From NCBI RefSeq assembly GCF_036013645.1, contig NZ_CP107869.1, positions 8,556,001 through 8,620,000 on the forward strand: 64,000 bases of DNA, in the 5' to 3' direction. This DNA comes from Streptomyces sp. NBC_00490 (lineage in GTDB: Bacteria > Actinomycetota > Actinomycetes > Streptomycetales > Streptomycetaceae). The position numbers and the translations under genes are program-made. Positions 26,445-34,563 of the stretch are shown here, piece by piece; the stretch's first letter is position 1, and each line of letters opens with the position of its first letter. The notes beneath the pieces are model-generated. The model did no database searches. It worked only from the letters and a program-made list of their open reading frames with translations, and was not told the origin of the DNA.

Positions 26445-27928
26445 GCCTCGTAGACGCGCAGCTTGTCCAGCGTCAGCTCCAGGAGGGCCATCCGGAAGCC
26501 GGGCTCCGTGTCGTCGCCGTCCTCGTGCTCGTTCGGCCGGTCGGGCCAGCCGTCCTGGCGCAGCCGCTCCAGCAGCTGAGTCCATCGCGCGGTCACATCT
26601 TTCGAGGGCTGCGTTCCGACATCCAGGAAGAAGCCGACGGAGCTGATGAACCGGGCCTCGACATCGGGCCGTTGGAGCTCGGCCGTCAACCGGTCGTACG
26701 CTCCGGGCTCGTCGCGGTGGAGTGCTCCGTCCACGCTCGCGACGCGCAGTCCCGGGTCGGCCGATCCGGCGTGGCCCGCGAGCGCGGCGGAGGCGGCACG
26801 GGAGTTGGCCTCCTCGGTACAGCCAATCGTGGCGAGGGCGTACGCCGCCGAGCGCACGACCTCGATATCGGGGTCGTGCTCCATCGCCTCGATCAGGGCG
26901 GCGACCGCCCGTGACTCCTCGGGCAGTCCGGCAGCGATGGTGTCCAGCCCGGCGGCGGCGTTCGCCCTCACCAGCGGGTCGGCGTGGCCGAGCGCCGCGA
27001 GGAACATCTCCACCGGCGGGTCGTCCAGGCGCCGGCCGGCGTGGAGCGAGGGATAGCAGCTCAGGACCTCGCTGAACGTGAACGGATCCTGGTCCGGTAC
27101 GCAGAGACTGTCGAGCGTCTCGCGGACGGCGTCGTTCAGGCACACATGGTTGAACCGCAGCATGACGGACAGGGCCTCCACGCCCAGCGACACGCGATCC
27201 GGTTCGGCACTCCCGCACAGGTCGAGGGCCTCCCTGATGCGCAGGGCGGCCAGCTGCCGATCCGCCCAGGTCTCGTCATCAGGCGGTTCACAGTGGGAAA
27301 CCAGCAGCGCGTGGCGGTCGGCGCTCCCCGCCGGGTGCGCCAGGGCCCGCTGCAAGGTCTCCCGGGTCTCGCGTCGCGTGCGTTCGATGTCGTCCGCGGG
27401 GAGCGGAGCGTAGCGGCGTACGGCGTCGTGGAGCAGCTCGACGGTCACGCCGAACGTGACCACGTAGTCGAGGGAGTCCGGGGCCGAACCGGACAGCTCA
27501 TGGGTCATCCCGCCCTGCTCACGTACTCGCCGCAGCCGAGCGCCCACTTCCGCGGCCAACTCGTCGTCGACGGTTTCCAGCGCGGCCCCCGCCCCGAACT
27601 CGGCCAGCAAGGCGGTCCAGGCACGCACCAGTTCGACCGGCTCATCGGCATGGGCGGCGAACATCCGCTCCACGCGTTCCCGCACCGCCCGGTCCCGGCA
27701 CACGGCATCGCAGAAGGGCCCTGCGACAGCGTCGAACCAGAGGGGAGACGGCTCCCGGTCCATCGCCTGCGCCAGCTCCCGTATCGCCCAGGCCGTGTCC
27801 TTCACCTGGGCGATCTCGCCGGCGGCGGGCACCCGCACCTCCGGCTCGGGCGACCTCAGCCGTACGGACAGCTCGCGCTGCCGCTCCTTCTCTTTCCGAG
27901 CCCGGCGCTCGGTGAACGTCCTGAACAT
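26441..27928 (-). CDS. HEAT-repeat-like protein, function unknown
   Basis: A 495-aa cytoplasmic protein without enzyme motifs. The region around residues 315-410 shows HEAT-like helical pairs (LGHADPLVRANAAAGLDTIA, then a copy with DPDIEVVRSAAYALATIG). The N-terminus is strongly charged (RRARKEKERQREL). Such proteins are usually scaffolds, so a partner is expected but none is evident. ATG 27926-27928. It shares a CTAG stop overlap with the LacI gene. Confidence 0.7.
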   Translation of the reverse strand: MFRTFTERRARKEKERQRELSVRLRSPEPEVRVPAAGEIAQVKDTAWAIRELAQAMDREPSPLWFDAVAGPFCDAVCRDRAVRERVERMFAAHADEPVELVRAWTALLAEFGAGAALETVDDELAAEVGARLRRVREQGGMTHELSGSAPDSLDYVVTFGVTVELLHDAVRRYAPLPADDIERTRRETRETLQRALAHPAGSADRHALLVSHCEPPDDETWADRQLAALRIREALDLCGSAEPDRVSLGVEALSVMLRFNHVCLNDAVRETLDSLCVPDQDPFTFSEVLSCYPSLHAGRRLDDPPVEMFLAALGHADPLVRANAAAGLDTIAAGLPEESRAVAALIEAMEHDPDIEVVRSAAYALATIGCTEEANSRAASAALAGHAGSADPGLRVASVDGALHRDEPGAYDRLTAELQRPDVEARFISSVGFFLDVGTQPSKDVTARWTQLLERLRQDGWPDRPNEHEDGDDTEPGFRMALLELTLDKLRVYEA

Positions 27929-27974
27929 CCCGACAGGCTACGGGCGCGCACCGACCGGCCTCCTCGCGGCCTCG

Positions 27975-28760
27975 TCAGCCCTGCCCCGGGTCGCTCTTGA
28001 TCACCGCGAACCGCGCCCCGTACGGATCGGCCAGCTTGGCCACGCGGCCGACACCCGCCACGTCCGTGGCCGGCATCCGGACCGTGCCGCCGAGCTCCCG
28101 CGTCGTGGACACCACCGCGTCCGGGTCCGTGACCTCGAAGTACGGCAGCCAGTACGCGTCCGTCTCCCCGGGGGCCTCGGCCAGCGGCACGATGCCGCCG
28201 AACATGGCGTCCTCGGACGCGCCGGCGGGGTTGACGGTGGTGTACGTGCCGCCGGGGAAGTCGACGCCGTAGGTCTCCAGACCGAGGGCGGCGTTGTAGA
28301 AGAACGCGGCCGCGGGCTGGTCCGGGGTGTACAACTCCAGCCAGCACAGCGAACCGGGTTCCTGCACGACGTCGAGGCCCTTGTTCCGGGCGGGCTGCCA
28401 GATGCCGAAGGAGACACCCGCCTTGTCGGCGAGGATGGCCATGCGGCCCTGGTCCATGACATCCATCGGCTGCATCAGCACCGCGCCGTGCGCCTGCTCG
28501 GCGGCCTTCGCCGTGGCGTCCGCGTCCGGTGTCTGGAAGTACACCGTCCAGGAGGGCGGGCCCTGCTCCGGCGGGTTCTGCATGCCGGCCGCGGCCGTCC
28601 TCCCGTCGAGCTGGAAGAAGCCGTATCCGCCGGCCTCGGGCGGCCCCGGCTGGAACCGCCAGCCGAACAGCGCGCCGTAGAAGGAAGCGGCGCCGTCGAT
28701 GTCGGGGGTGCCGAGATCGAGCCAGTTCGGGGCGCCGGTGACATAACGCGTGGTGAGCAT
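27975..28760 (-). CDS. VOC-family protein (glyoxalase/bleomycin-resistance fold), two domains
   Basis: 261 aa, two tandem vicinal-oxygen-chelate domains: residues about 10-125 (PNWLDLGTPDIDGAASFYGALFGW) and 135-255 (WLELYTPDQPAAAFFYNAALG). The family includes glyoxalase-like enzymes and antibiotic-binding proteins; the ligand here is unknown. ATG 28758-28760 follows AAGGAGGG at five bases. It is divergent from the WhiB-like gene with a 241-bp gap. Confidence 0.85.
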   Translation of the reverse strand: MLTTRYVTGAPNWLDLGTPDIDGAASFYGALFGWRFQPGPPEAGGYGFFQLDGRTAAAGMQNPPEQGPPSWTVYFQTPDADATAKAAEQAHGAVLMQPMDVMDQGRMAILADKAGVSFGIWQPARNKGLDVVQEPGSLCWLELYTPDQPAAAFFYNAALGLETYGVDFPGGTYTTVNPAGASEDAMFGGIVPLAEAPGETDAYWLPYFEVTDPDAVVSTTRELGGTVRMPATDVAGVGRVAKLADPYGARFAVIKSDPGQG

Positions 28761-28948
28761 CGTTGCCCTCCTTCGAAGGGTCCCGTCCACTGCACTGCCG
28801 AGTCTCGCACCGCCCACTGACAATCGCCCCGGGCGGTGACCATCCGTGTCCGGCAGGCCGCTCCCAGTTTTCCCGCGATTCCGCGCGCCGCCGTGCGCCA
28901 CGCCACGCGGCGGAGGACCATCGAGGCGGCCGGGGGCCCGCGCACGCG

Positions 28949-28968
28949 GCGTTGATCCCGCGTTGATC
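28949..28968. repeat. Short direct repeat before the WhiB-like gene
   Basis: GCGTTGATC occurs twice (28949-28957 and 28960-28968), 11 bp apart, about one helical turn. It lies 34-53 bp before the wbl ATG and may be a regulator site or overlap its promoter. Confidence 0.35.
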
Positions 28969-29001
28969 GAACGTTTTTCGCCGCCCGGCACGATCCTCAC
29001 C

Positions 29002-29247
29002 ATGCTCATCGAAACGATCACCCCGCCCGGCCTGGACTGGCAGGACGAGGCGTTGTGCGCGCAGACCGGTGGAGACTTCTTCTTCCCCGAGCCGGGCAGC
29101 TCCGTACGGGAGGCGAAGCGGATCTGCGGCCTGTGCCCGATCCGCTCCGCCTGTCTGGAGTACGCCCTCGACAACGACGAACGCTTCGGTGTCTGGGGCG
29201 GCCTGTCGGAGAAGGAACGCCTGGAGATCAGGCGTACCTCTCACTGA
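29002..29247 (+). CDS. WhiB-like (Wbl) iron-sulfur regulator
   Basis: A small 81-aa protein with the four cluster cysteines Cys19, Cys42, Cys45 and Cys51 (C-x22-C-x2-C-x5-C) and the G[VI]WGG turn at residues 63-67, followed by a short basic tail. Wbl proteins carry a 4Fe-4S cluster and usually act with a sigma factor on development, redox or antibiotic responses. Which Wbl subgroup this is cannot be fixed. The ATG at 29002 has no SD. Longer upstream open frames are not family-like. Its stop abuts the stop of the convergent glycosidase gene. Confidence 0.9.
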   Translation: MLIETITPPGLDWQDEALCAQTGGDFFFPEPGSSVREAKRICGLCPIRSACLEYALDNDERFGVWGGLSEKERLEIRRTSH

Positions 29248-29266
29248 TCAGGCGTACGTCACACTG
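29227..29266. repeat. Tandem 20-bp duplication at the wbl/glycosidase junction
   Basis: Two adjacent 20-bp units, ATCAGGCGTACCTCTCACTG and ATCAGGCGTACGTCACACTG, match at 18 of 20 positions. The first encodes the last wbl codons. The second would encode the same IRRTSH ending and now provides the 3' end of the convergent gene. Confidence 0.7.
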
Positions 29267-31719
29267 AACCGCCACGTCCCCGCCGGCACCCGCACGTCCT
29301 GGCCGGTCACGGCGAGCTCCTGCCCGTTCGCCTCGGCCGAGCGCACTTCGCCGAACCGGCACGGATAGACGAACCGCACCCCTTCCGGCGCTTTGGTGAT
29401 GTCCACGGTGACCGTCCGCGCGGCCGGGTCGTGGGCGAGCCGGTAGCCGAACGGCGAGCCGAAGAGCGTGGGCGCCGCGTCCACGGTCACCCGTTCGCCG
29501 CCCGGCACCCAGTGCGGCCGTACGCCGGGAGCGATGTACAGGTGCGGATCGTGGTCCTCGTCGGCCTCGAAGAAGAGGATGTCGCGGATCAGCAGCAGAT
29601 ACTCGGCGGCCGCCCAGCCGTGCGGGATGTCGCCCATGTACCAGCGGCTGAACGGGACTTCGGCGAAGTCGGACGCCACCGGGTACGCGTGCTGCTCGTT
29701 CCAGGCGCCCAGTGCCGCCGCGCGCCCGGCCACGCTCGGGAAGCCCGCGTCCACCGTCCAGCCGAGCAGCTCGTCCATCCGCCCCGGATCACCGGCGAGC
29801 AGACAGGCGTGCGCCAACTGCATGGTCAGGTAGGGCCCGTACGCGTTCCAGGCGGCGTCGTGCCGGAAGCCGCCGCTGACGAAGTGCGCGTACATGGTGT
29901 CGAGCGTCAAGCGGGCCGCCCGGTCGATGTCGTCGCCCAGTTTGCTGCCCATGTGCAGCCGCAGCGGGTGGAAGTAGGCGGCCGTGCCGATCATCGTCGA
30001 GTCGCGCCGTCCGACGTCACCGGGGCCGGTCGGGATGTACGTCTCCCAGGCGCCGCGCCGCTGCTGCTCGCCCAGCACCCAGCGGATCGACTCGGCGGTG
30101 GCGCGCTTCAAGTCGTCGAAGGTGTCCCACAGTTCACCGGCCTCCGGCGCGCCGATGCGCTCGGCGAGCCGTGCGGCCTCGTAGAGCCCGGCCAGGCCCC
30201 AGAAGTCGTCCCAGTAGTGCGGCTTGTCGCGCTCGCCGAGGTGCTCGGCGCTCCAGCCGCTGTGCAACAGGCCGTACCGGTCGCGGTTGTCCCGCAGCCA
30301 GCGGGCCGCGTCGCGCACATAGGGGACGTACAACTTGGCCCCGAACGCCGCCCGTCGGCCGCTCGTGCGGTCGAACCGGCCGATCGCCCACAGGGCTTGG
30401 CCGTTGCTGTCCCACTCGCGGTCCTCCTTCTCGTGCGGGCCGCCGTAGAAGCCGTACTCGGCGCACGGACCGATCCGGCCCGTCCCGCGGTTGAACTTGA
30501 GCGGGTAGTGGGTTCCCAACTGCCGTTCGGCCAGTGCCGAGTCGCCGACGAGCGAGCATGCCGTCGCCTCGACGCAGGAGTCGCGGATCCAGAAGGAGTC
30601 GTAGACGGTCGGGCCGGGATGGATCTCGCCGTGGTCGGACAGGATCAGGAGCTGTGAACGCGCCTGGCGGAACTGGTCGGCGAGGTGCGCCACCGGGCGC
30701 GGCAGCCCCGGCTGGAGGCCTTGGCCGAGAAGCTTCGTCGTCCAGAAGTCCCGGTTGGAGGACTCCAGTTCGGTGGCCGGTGTGCCTCTGAGCTCGGCGA
30801 GGTCGGCGGAGCCGGAGAACTGGTCGACGGGCAGGCGTACGTCGATCTCGAAGACCTCGTCCTCGGCGATCTGGAACGGCCACGCGAACACCGCGCTGCA
30901 GAGCCCCGCCACCTGGTCCTGCGCCTCCAGGGCGCCGTTCAGTTTGCCGCCGACGGCCAGGTCGTGGAAGGCGCTGCGGGTGAGATACGAGGCGGGGTCC
31001 GAGGAGAAGTCCGGGTTGCCGTAGACCCCGTACTGCTGGGGCGCGGTGTCGAAGACCGGGCCCCAGCCCGCGTTGGTCTCCACCCGCTGCTCGTTCGGCA
31101 GATGGCGCAGGAACGTCAGCCGCCGGTCGGTGATCTGCCGTCCGTTGCGGTCGTGCCGCTGGAAGCCGCTGGGCCCGGCCGGCAGTACCGCCGCGCACAG
31201 CAGCCCGGTGCGCTCCTGTCCCGTCGGACTGCCCACGGTCACCCGCGTGACGACCAGGTCCCGTTGGTTCGCGCCGACGGTGCCGGCGAAGGTGCGCTGC
31301 ACGAACTCGACGTCGTCCGCGGTGCGGAACGTCGTCAGCACGACCGGCAGATGCGGTGCCTCCAGCCGCTGCTCCACCCGCCCGCCGTCCGGGAGTTGGG
31401 GCAGCCGCACGGCGCCCGTGGCCGGATCGTGCAGGAAGAACGAGAGGCTGTACTTGTCGTAGACCGGCTCGATCTCGCCCGCCTGGCCGATCAGGGACTC
31501 CTGCCGGTGGTCCTTGACGCCGACCATGTGCCAGTACCGGTACAGGGCGTTGGAGGCGAAGGCCGCCTCCTTGGACTCGTAGGTGCCGGAGTCGAAGTCG
31601 TCGCTCCAGCGTCGGAAGGCCTGCTGCGCCCACCAGGGCACCGGGTACGGGACCTGTCCCCGACCCGCCCAGGCGCGCCACATGACCTCGTAGAACATCC
31701 ACTCATGGGTCTGGGCCAT
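29248..31719 (-). CDS. Six-hairpin glycosidase-like protein
   Basis: An 823-aa cytoplasmic protein without a signal peptide. The C-terminal two thirds (about residues 370-740) look like an alpha/alpha six-hairpin barrel (DSFWIRDSCVEATACSL, EWDSNGQALWAIGRF, WDDFWGLAGLYEAARLAE), as in GH15, GH78 and GH94 relatives. A beta-sandwich occupies the N-terminal part and a short beta domain the C-terminus. The substrate is not predictable. ATG 31717-31719 follows GGGGGTGA. The only close partner is the tRNA-SDR block that diverges from it. Confidence 0.78.
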   Translation of the reverse strand: MAQTHEWMFYEVMWRAWAGRGQVPYPVPWWAQQAFRRWSDDFDSGTYESKEAAFASNALYRYWHMVGVKDHRQESLIGQAGEIEPVYDKYSLSFFLHDPATGAVRLPQLPDGGRVEQRLEAPHLPVVLTTFRTADDVEFVQRTFAGTVGANQRDLVVTRVTVGSPTGQERTGLLCAAVLPAGPSGFQRHDRNGRQITDRRLTFLRHLPNEQRVETNAGWGPVFDTAPQQYGVYGNPDFSSDPASYLTRSAFHDLAVGGKLNGALEAQDQVAGLCSAVFAWPFQIAEDEVFEIDVRLPVDQFSGSADLAELRGTPATELESSNRDFWTTKLLGQGLQPGLPRPVAHLADQFRQARSQLLILSDHGEIHPGPTVYDSFWIRDSCVEATACSLVGDSALAERQLGTHYPLKFNRGTGRIGPCAEYGFYGGPHEKEDREWDSNGQALWAIGRFDRTSGRRAAFGAKLYVPYVRDAARWLRDNRDRYGLLHSGWSAEHLGERDKPHYWDDFWGLAGLYEAARLAERIGAPEAGELWDTFDDLKRATAESIRWVLGEQQRRGAWETYIPTGPGDVGRRDSTMIGTAAYFHPLRLHMGSKLGDDIDRAARLTLDTMYAHFVSGGFRHDAAWNAYGPYLTMQLAHACLLAGDPGRMDELLGWTVDAGFPSVAGRAAALGAWNEQHAYPVASDFAEVPFSRWYMGDIPHGWAAAEYLLLIRDILFFEADEDHDPHLYIAPGVRPHWVPGGERVTVDAAPTLFGSPFGYRLAHDPAARTVTVDITKAPEGVRFVYPCRFGEVRSAEANGQELAVTGQDVRVPAGTWRFSVTYA

Positions 31720-31798
31720 GGTGTGTCACCCCCTTCGGGCACCGTTGCACCGACGAGGCCTCCCGTAAATCCGTGCGACCGGCCGTTCGGGGTGCGGT

Positions 31799-31804
31799 TA
31801 GGAT
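31799..31804 (+). promoter_or_regulatory. Possible -10 box for the tRNA-SDR transcript
   Basis: TAGGAT ends 13 bp before the first tRNA. A weak TGCGAC lies 19 bp upstream. The third tRNA has TACGAT at nearly the same distance, which supports both assignments. Confidence 0.5.
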
Positions 31805-31817
31805 CCGGGGGCGCGGT

Positions 31818-31889
31818 CCGGACGTAGCGCAGAGGCAGACGCGCCGCCCTCTCAAGGCGGTTACGCCGGTTCGAATCCGGTCGTCCGGA
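31818..31889 (+). tRNA. Atypical tRNA, anticodon CTC (Glu-type)
   Basis: Full cloverleaf by eye: acceptor CCGGACG/CGTCCGG (7 of 7 pairs), D arm GCGC...ACGC with GG in the loop, anticodon stem CCGCC/GGCGG with loop CTCTCAA (anticodon 31851-31853), 4-nt variable loop, T arm GCCGG-TTCGAAT-CCGGT, and A73. An extra T-A pair could extend the acceptor stem. No CCA is encoded. The anticodon arm equals that of a normal tRNA-Glu, but the rest does not. Confidence 0.82.
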
Positions 31890-31900
31890 TGCGTGCGCGG

Positions 31901-31972
31901 GGTCCCGTAGAGCAGAGGCAGACTCGCCGCCTTGTCAGGGCGGATACGCCGGTTCGAATCCGGTCGGGACCG
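31901..31972 (+). tRNA. Atypical tRNA, anticodon GTC (Asp-type)
   Basis: It begins 11 bp after the first tRNA. Acceptor GGTCCCG/CGGGACC (7 pairs), D arm GAGC...ACTC, anticodon stem CCGCC/GGCGG with loop TTGTCAG (anticodon 31934-31936), variable loop ATAC, the same T arm as the first tRNA, and discriminator G. G38 in the anticodon loop is unusual for tRNA-Asp. The zinc-finger SDR starts 45 bp downstream, so it may be cut out of that mRNA. Confidence 0.82.
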
Positions 31973-32017
31973 CGGTACGGCGTTGACGGTCGGGGACGGG
32001 ACAGGGGCGAGGCGATC

Positions 32018-33370
32018 ATGGAGGCGGGACTGACCGTTTCGGGGCACGAGGCGGTCACCGAGGCGGAACTGGCCGCCTTCCACCAGGTCGTGGGCAAGTT
32101 GCGGGCCCTGCCCGTCGACGACCCGGTGCGGTTGCGCGCCGAGCAGGTCGCCGCCTCCTTCGCCCGCGACGGACGGCTGCGGCGGCGCAAGACACGGGGC
32201 GCCGAAGCCTCCGCCGCCGACGCGCGGGCCATGGCCGCGACCGCGACCGGCGCGCTGAGCCGCCGCGAGGACGCACCCCTGGCCGGGACCGGCGATCCAG
32301 GTGTCTTCCGCAAGCCGCGCACCTGCTATGTCTGCAAGTCGCCCTATCAACACGTCGATGCCTTCTACCACCGCCTCTGCCCCGCCTGCGCCGCCGACAA
32401 CACGGCCCGGCGGCAGCTGAGCACCGACCTCGACGGGTGCCGCGTGCTGCTCACCGGCGGTCGGGTGAAGATCGGTTTCCAGCTGGCGCTGATGATGCTG
32501 CGCGACGGCGCGGAGGTCCTGGTCACCTCGCGTTTCCCGCACGACACCGTGCGCCGCTTCCGCGCCGAGCCGGGCAGCGGGAAGTGGCTCGACCGGCTGA
32601 GCGTGCTCGCCGTCGACCTGCGCGACCCGCGCCAAGTGCTCGGGCTGTGCGAGGAGTTGCGGCAGGAGGGTGAGCCGCTCGACATCCTCGTCAACAACGC
32701 CGCGCAGACGGTGCGGCGGCCGCCCGAGTCGTACGCGCTGCTCGCCTCCGGGGAGTACGACGCGCTGCCCGCGGGAGCGCGCAAGGCGCCCGGCTTCACG
32801 CCGATGCGGATGCTGGAGGGCGGCGCCGCGTCCCTGCCGGCGGCTCTGCGTGAGGCCGACGAGGCCGGACTGCTGCCCGATCCGTCCCCGGAGAACTCCT
32901 GGTCGGCGCGGCTCGGCGCCCTCGACCCGGCCGAGGTGCTGGAGACCCAGCTCGTCAACGCTCTCGCCCCGGCCCTGCTGTGCGACCGGCTGCTGCCCCT
33001 GCTGCTCGCCTCGCCGCGGCCGCGCCGGTACGTGGTGAACGTGACCGCGGTGGAGGGCCGTTTCGCCGTCCGCAACAAGATGGCCGGTCATCCCCACACC
33101 AACATGGCCAAGGCCGCCCTCAACATGCTCACCCGCACCAGCGCCGCCGAACTCGCCGAGCGGGGCGTCCACATGTGCGCCGTCGACACCGGCTGGATCA
33201 CCGACGAGAACCCGGCGCCGAAGAAGGCACGCATGGCGGAGGCCGGGTTCCGGACACCGCTGGACGTGGTGGACGGGGCGGCCCGGGTGTACGACCCGAT
33301 CGTGCGGGGTGAGGCGGGCGATCCGGTGTCCGGGGTGTTCCTCAAGGACTATCGGGAGGCGCAGTGGTGA
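32018..33370 (+). CDS. Zinc-finger SDR-like protein lacking the catalytic tyrosine
   Basis: A 450-aa protein. Residues 1-100 are helical and charged. Cys103, Cys106, Cys121 and Cys124 (C-x2-C-x14-C-x2-C) form a zinc ribbon. From residue 140 a Rossmann SDR domain begins (VLLTGGRVKIGFQ cofactor loop; NNAAQT at about 228). The usual YxxxK is HTNMAK: Lys is kept but Tyr is replaced by Thr, so normal dehydrogenase chemistry is doubtful. ATG 32018 follows GAGG at five bases. It lies 45 bp after two tRNA genes and overlaps the LRR gene, so it may share a transcript with both. A nucleic-acid- or nucleotide-sensing role is inferred. Confidence 0.82.
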   Translation: MEAGLTVSGHEAVTEAELAAFHQVVGKLRALPVDDPVRLRAEQVAASFARDGRLRRRKTRGAEASAADARAMAATATGALSRREDAPLAGTGDPGVFRKPRTCYVCKSPYQHVDAFYHRLCPACAADNTARRQLSTDLDGCRVLLTGGRVKIGFQLALMMLRDGAEVLVTSRFPHDTVRRFRAEPGSGKWLDRLSVLAVDLRDPRQVLGLCEELRQEGEPLDILVNNAAQTVRRPPESYALLASGEYDALPAGARKAPGFTPMRMLEGGAASLPAALREADEAGLLPDPSPENSWSARLGALDPAEVLETQLVNALAPALLCDRLLPLLLASPRPRRYVVNVTAVEGRFAVRNKMAGHPHTNMAKAALNMLTRTSAAELAERGVHMCAVDTGWITDENPAPKKARMAEAGFRTPLDVVDGAARVYDPIVRGEAGDPVSGVFLKDYREAQW

Positions 33371-34560
33371 CATCGGACGAGGGGAAACGGTCGGCGCCGG
33401 ACGGGTTCGCCGGTGTGCCGTCCGTCGTACCGCGCCCGGTCGCCGAACTCGCCCCACTGCTGGACTGGTTGCGCGCCGGACGCCCGGCCGGGGAACGGCT
33501 GGACTTCCCGGCGGGTACGGCGCTGCCCGACGGCCGCCTCGACCTGTGCAAGCAGGAGCTGGGCGCGGAGGGCGCCGCCCTGGTCGCCGAGGCGCTGGCC
33601 CAGGGGCCCTCTCCGGTACGGCATCTGCTGCTCGGCACCGACGGGCTGGGCGACGCCGGGGCGGCCGTCGTGGCCGCGGCGAGCGAGGACGTCGAGACGC
33701 TCTACCTCGGCTGCAACGGGATCACCGCGGGCGGCGCCTGCCGGATCGCCGACCAGTTGCGGGCCTCTCCGCAGGTGGTCACCGGGGTGTGGCTCAAACG
33801 CAATCCGCTGGGCGCCGGGGGAGGGCGGGCGGCGGCCGAACTCATCGAGTCCGCACGGTCGTTGCGCACCCTCGACCTCGTGCAGACCGGCCTCGACGCG
33901 GCCGGTGCCGTCGTCCTCGTCGACGCGCTGCTGGCGGCCGCCGACAACGGGCGCCGTATCGAGCGGCTCTTCGTCGGCGGCAACCCGCTGGGGGAGGCGG
34001 GAGCGGAAGCGCTCGGCGCGGTCGTGGCGGCGGGCGCGATCGACGAACTGTATGTGTCGGCCGCCCGGTTGGGGGACGCGGGAGCGCTGCGTCTGGCCGA
34101 CGCCCTGGAGCGGGCGCCGCACGGACGGCTCACCTGTCTCGCCGTCGCCAGCAACGGGATCGGACCGCGGGCCGCCACCCGGCTGGTGACGGCGGCGACC
34201 GCGGCCGGGGTCACCCTGCTGGACCTCGGCCGGGTGCGCGCGGCGGCGGTCCTGGGCGCCGCCGACAACCACATCGACCTGACGGCGGCCGAGACGATGG
34301 CCGAGTCCTTGGCCGCCGTCGAGCACCGGCTGACCCACCTGGTCCTGACCCACACCGGCATGCGCAGCCGCGAGGCCCACCGCCTCCTCGACACCGCACC
34401 CCGCGCCGTCACGGCCACGCGCTTCGCCCTGGGCCACGGCATCGCCGCCAGCGTCAAACGCCGCCTGGAGGCGCTCAGCGCCCACCTTCCGCGCCCGGCG
34501 GTCCCCTCCGACGTGGCCGCCGTCCGGAGCGTGCACCGGACAGCCCCGCCCGACGCCTGA
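33367..34560 (+). CDS. Leucine-rich-repeat protein (ribonuclease-inhibitor type)
   Basis: A 397-aa protein made largely of about 28-residue LRRs of the ribonuclease-inhibitor class: units such as LYLGCNGITAGGACRIADQL, VWLKRNPLGAGGGRAAAELI and LFVGGNPLGEAGAEALGAVV, at least seven in total. No catalytic motif. LRR solenoids of this class bind proteins. GTG 33367 overlaps the SDR stop (GTGA) with GGGAGG at seven bases; a second GTG at 33364 is possible. It converges on the MoxR gene with a 3-bp gap. It is probably a scaffold or inhibitor partner of the SDR-like protein. Confidence 0.8.
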   Translation: MTSDEGKRSAPDGFAGVPSVVPRPVAELAPLLDWLRAGRPAGERLDFPAGTALPDGRLDLCKQELGAEGAALVAEALAQGPSPVRHLLLGTDGLGDAGAAVVAAASEDVETLYLGCNGITAGGACRIADQLRASPQVVTGVWLKRNPLGAGGGRAAAELIESARSLRTLDLVQTGLDAAGAVVLVDALLAAADNGRRIERLFVGGNPLGEAGAEALGAVVAAGAIDELYVSAARLGDAGALRLADALERAPHGRLTCLAVASNGIGPRAATRLVTAATAAGVTLLDLGRVRAAAVLGAADNHIDLTAAETMAESLAAVEHRLTHLVLTHTGMRSREAHRLLDTAPRAVTATRFALGHGIAASVKRRLEALSAHLPRPAVPSDVAAVRSVHRTAPPDA

Positions 34561-34563
34561 GAC

